The translations under genes were made by a program, and so were the position numbers. 64,000 nucleotides of DNA from Trichoplax adhaerens (Eukaryota; Placozoa; Uniplacotomia; Trichoplacea; Trichoplacidae): NCBI RefSeq assembly GCF_000150275.1, contig NW_002060957.1, positions 606,220 to 670,219 of the forward strand. The letters are read 5' to 3'. The notes below the pieces were generated by a model. The model had not been told where the DNA came from. It saw nothing but the letters and a program-made list of their open reading frames with translations, and did no database searches. Shown here one piece after another: positions 61,101 to 64,000 of this stretch. The stretch's first letter is position 1; the number at the start of each line of letters is the position of its first letter.

Positions 61101-64000
61101 ATTATTCAATTCACGAAAATAAAATTTAATTTATATATAAGTTTCCTACCTTTCCAGATGAGAATCTTTTTCAAAATGCGCTTTTAAATATGCTTTTATC
61201 ATGTATTTGACTTCCGATTTTGGAACAAACGTCCACTTGTGATTCTATTCCATGCAATTAGATAAGATTGTTAGCTATGTATGAAACTAGATAGAATAAT
61301 TGGTTGATACGGCAAGCATTGTAAGGGAATAGACATAAGATAATTAGATAATAATATATGAAACTAGATAAGATTACTACTTCCTATTTTTCCCGTTGAA
61401 AGAGACTAGGTTAGGTATTAGCTTAATTAAAGTAAACCCAAGAAGCAGTAGCGTTGATGATACCAGCATAGAAACTTTTCTTAAGAATTGAATTTAAAAA
61501 TTTTTTTTAATCATACCTGGACTTCATTAGGATATATAATGCCTGTTGAAGGTTGAACTTGAACTATTTCTTGATCGGATATATGAATACGCCATTGATA
61601 TCTAGAAAGAATCAAGGTTTTACGTTACTCTGATATTATATTGCTCATATCTGTAGATATTGACAACGGTAAATTAATGGGTTAGCATACCTGATTGGTA
61701 ATTTGGTTACATTTTTAATAGCATAATTTCGAGTTGATGCCGTTCCTAATCCGGTTGGCTTAAAGTATAGCGCACCCTAAATAGTATGAATGTGATAATA
61801 ATGACTAAATCACTCTGCGTGAGAATTTTTGAGCACAATCAATTGTTATTTTGCCGTACATCATTATCCAAATAGATTCTTGGTACTTCAGCAGCGCAAA
61901 TCACTTTCAAATTCTAGAAGATTTGAAAAATTTTGCATTTAGAATCTTACATTTTTTAAATCACTATGAAATGCGGTAATTCGAGTTTACTTGAATATGC
62001 TTCTCTGATTCATTAAATTTACACTTGATTGTCGACTTATAAATCTTATTTTCTTCAGGTCTTAATTTTAGAGATAAAATCTAAACAGAATCATGTATAA
62101 TCGTTAATATCTGGACGTAATATAAACGAGTGTATCATGATTAAAATTTCTAAGTAAGCGTGACTCATTGAACTACCTGATATTCTTTCTGCAATAGTCC
62201 TTTCCTTGGGATAATGGTAGTTAATCTAGATCATAGTACATATAAAATATTTTATTTAATGTTACAATAAAGATAAAATGTCTAGTATTTAAAATGATAA
62301 TAAAATAAATTAAGAACTTGCAATACCCTAATTGCTCTTCAAGAAATTCATAATCGATTGGATTAGAACCAGCATTACTTAATAGTAAAGTTCGATAAGA
62401 TTCTTCATTCGCACTGACGGTCGGAAAAATCTACATTGCGAAATAATCATGAGAAGTGAATTTATTATTTATCTTGATATCCTGACTTGCAGTTTTTGTT
62501 ATTTAGAAATCAAAATAATATTCCACTATTTAATTCTTGTTACCAATTCATGATTTTCAAATTTGTATCTTGGTAAATAGGTATCGACTGTAGATCTGAA
62601 TGTATGACCTAATTCGATAATCGATATTTAAAATAAGTCAAAGATATTTAAGGCTGATATTAATTTACGTCTATAATATTCATTACCTGAAAGTGTTACT
62701 GTCAAACACCAAGGTGGCATGATAGTATGATCGGTGACTAATCGATATTCTCTCATACTCTGCAAGAAATGTATTTCGATAATTACGATTATTTATTCAA
62801 CTAGTTTTGCAGATACTGCTTTGCCATCATTCTAGTAAATATTTTCTTACCTTGTAGCCAGCATAGCATTCTAATTCAGCTTCATAAAACTGATTAGGGG
62901 AGTTCTAAATTATCCAAATGGATACAGAAAGCAGAAATAATTTTGTTACTGCTTTCTTATATCATAGCATTTACCTTTAGCGATCTTATTAAAAGTTGAT
63001 TGATATACAATAGTTACTAAAGATTATTTATTTTACCGGTTTAAAAGTGACAACGAAAGAAGCAGATTTTAATGGTTGGATGGTGGTTACATCAGGAGTG
63101 ATCGAAAAGACATTCTGAATATCTATCAAAGAGATTGGACAAATTATGGCCGATTTATTATTTAGAACTAGATTTAGGTTTTATAAACCAGGTTAGAACA
63201 GACAAATAATGCATGCATAATATCTTACTAGTGATCCAGCAGCAACAAATTTTCCCTCTTGTATGATTTGCAATCGTAATATTCTGTCATAATGTAAATA
63301 AACAATCGATTTAGATCTTTATTAATTTGTACTATAATATTTGTGAAGGGTATAGATGCAAGATTAAATCAAAGGATAACTGACCCTTTGCTCGAATGAT
63401 TTTATATTTGGACATGATCCAAAATTGACTTGTTGCTGATCGAGGCTTACATGTGGAGATACAATCTGAAAGTTTTTGGTATAAATAAAAATATAAAACT
63501 AGGCCATCTATCATAGGAGACTGATCTATCCTAATAAAGTTTGAAATACCTTTTCAACATTATCCGCTAGATCAAAATATTCTTCTTGCGTTGTCAATGG
63601 AATATAGGGTCGTAAATAAGGCTCAAATGCTTCGGCTTCCTTTACCATAATAGCACCTTCACTATCCAAGCTTACTTTGCCTTCTTTTAGCATTTCGCTT
63701 AAAAACTAATTGATAAAGTAGCAAGACATTGGAAAATCTTGTTGTTATCCTATTAAAATCAAAATGCTTTGGCCTTGATACAATTAAAAAAATTGAGGGT
63801 TTATGTTACCTCTGGCGGGAAGATAGTAAGGCCTCTCTCTTCAAGCTTTCTGAATCTGTGTACATGTTTTGCATGTATCACGGCTAACGTATAATGAAGG
63901 AATTTTTAAGTAATTAAATACTCTAATATTATAACGAAAGGACGAAAAGATGATATAAAATTTCAGATATGAAACTGACCTGGTCTTTCCTGCTCCGTAA
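55129..64000 (-). CDS. CFAP65: CFAP65 (CCDC108), C-terminal 1,328 residues
   Basis: Central-pair-associated protein of motile cilia and sperm flagella, built from tandem ASH/MSP-like beta domains. Thirty-nine exons join in phase from the window edge to TAA. From 5': 64000-63980, 63883-63810, 63705-63550, 63465-63385, 63283-63229, 63167-63037, 62904-62851, 62759-62687, 62608-62544, 62430-62327, 62225-62177, 62080-61991, 61913-61860, 61776-61691, 61601-61517, 61244-61150, 61054-60988, 60885-60720, 60633-60505, 60397-60241, 60108-60040, 59953-59825, 59596-59512, 59425-59334, 59217-59151, 59050-58940, 58844-58767, 58580-58467, 58106-57948, 57764-57564, 57440-57384, 57311-57153, 57021-56971, 56880-56806, 56655-56516, 56425-56297, 56117-55895, 55767-55649, 55267-55129. 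Landmarks: RGLTIFPPE, MPPWCLTVTLSGHTF, FDFGNVVVGS, IYPTVKIVD, VYELYNGG, VDVPVHILG...GVGYDQRFMGD, YQKKLKLWE, VPYFKQL and the C-terminal RPRVIALPP. The N-terminal third lies beyond 64,000. Confidence 0.96.

Overview
This is nuclear DNA from a eukaryote, almost certainly an early-branching ciliated animal. Genes are split into many short exons (about 40-530 bp) by short AT-rich GT..AG introns. Intergenic DNA is AT-rich. The recognisable genes are animal or ciliate-cell genes: a long MRP-type ABC transporter with TMD0, prohibitin-1, the axonemal proteins DRC5/TCTE1 and CFAP65, and UMPH-1-type 5'-nucleotidases. Gene density (about one per 7-8 kb), intron size and base composition would suit a placozoan or another non-bilaterian. 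Nothing in the window fixes the species.

Layout. 1-6 kb: no gene seen. 6-7.8 kb (minus): a tandem pair of paralogous two-exon orphan genes. 10.7-19.5 kb (minus): a complete or nearly complete ABCC (MRP1-like) gene, 29 exons reconstructed in frame, first coding exon not found. 19.5-22.3 kb: divergent intergenic region with a G-run, a 180-bp repeat, an AT hairpin and a 177-bp repeat array abutting the next gene. 22.3-24.8 kb (plus): complete 8-exon PHB1. 24.8-29.3 kb: repeat island with a 199-bp duplication, a 46-bp minisatellite and palindromic TACTGTACAG-rich DNA. 29.3-32.3 kb (plus): complete 14-exon DRC5/TCTE1. 33.3-41.1 kb (minus): two tandem cytosolic 5'-nucleotidase III-like genes; the downstream-numbered copy has lost or scrambled two central exons. 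41.8-45 kb: second repeat island with a 196-bp duplication and a four-unit array of about 235 bp carrying a perfect palindrome. 45.9-52.4 kb (plus): a 20-exon, 989-residue ankyrin-repeat gene without an obvious named orthologue. 53.7-54.6 kb (plus): an intronless TPR (kinesin-light-chain type) pseudogene. 55.1 kb to the window end (minus): 39 exons covering the C-terminal 1,328 residues of CFAP65.

How they relate. DRC5 and CFAP65 are both motile-cilium components. The others are housekeeping or transport genes with no sign of co-regulation. Exon models for ABCC, PHB1, DRC5, the first nucleotidase, the ankyrin gene and CFAP65 were assembled by hand from splice signals, reading phase and remembered family sequence. 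Each closes without a phase conflict, which is the main internal check. No alignment or database search was run.
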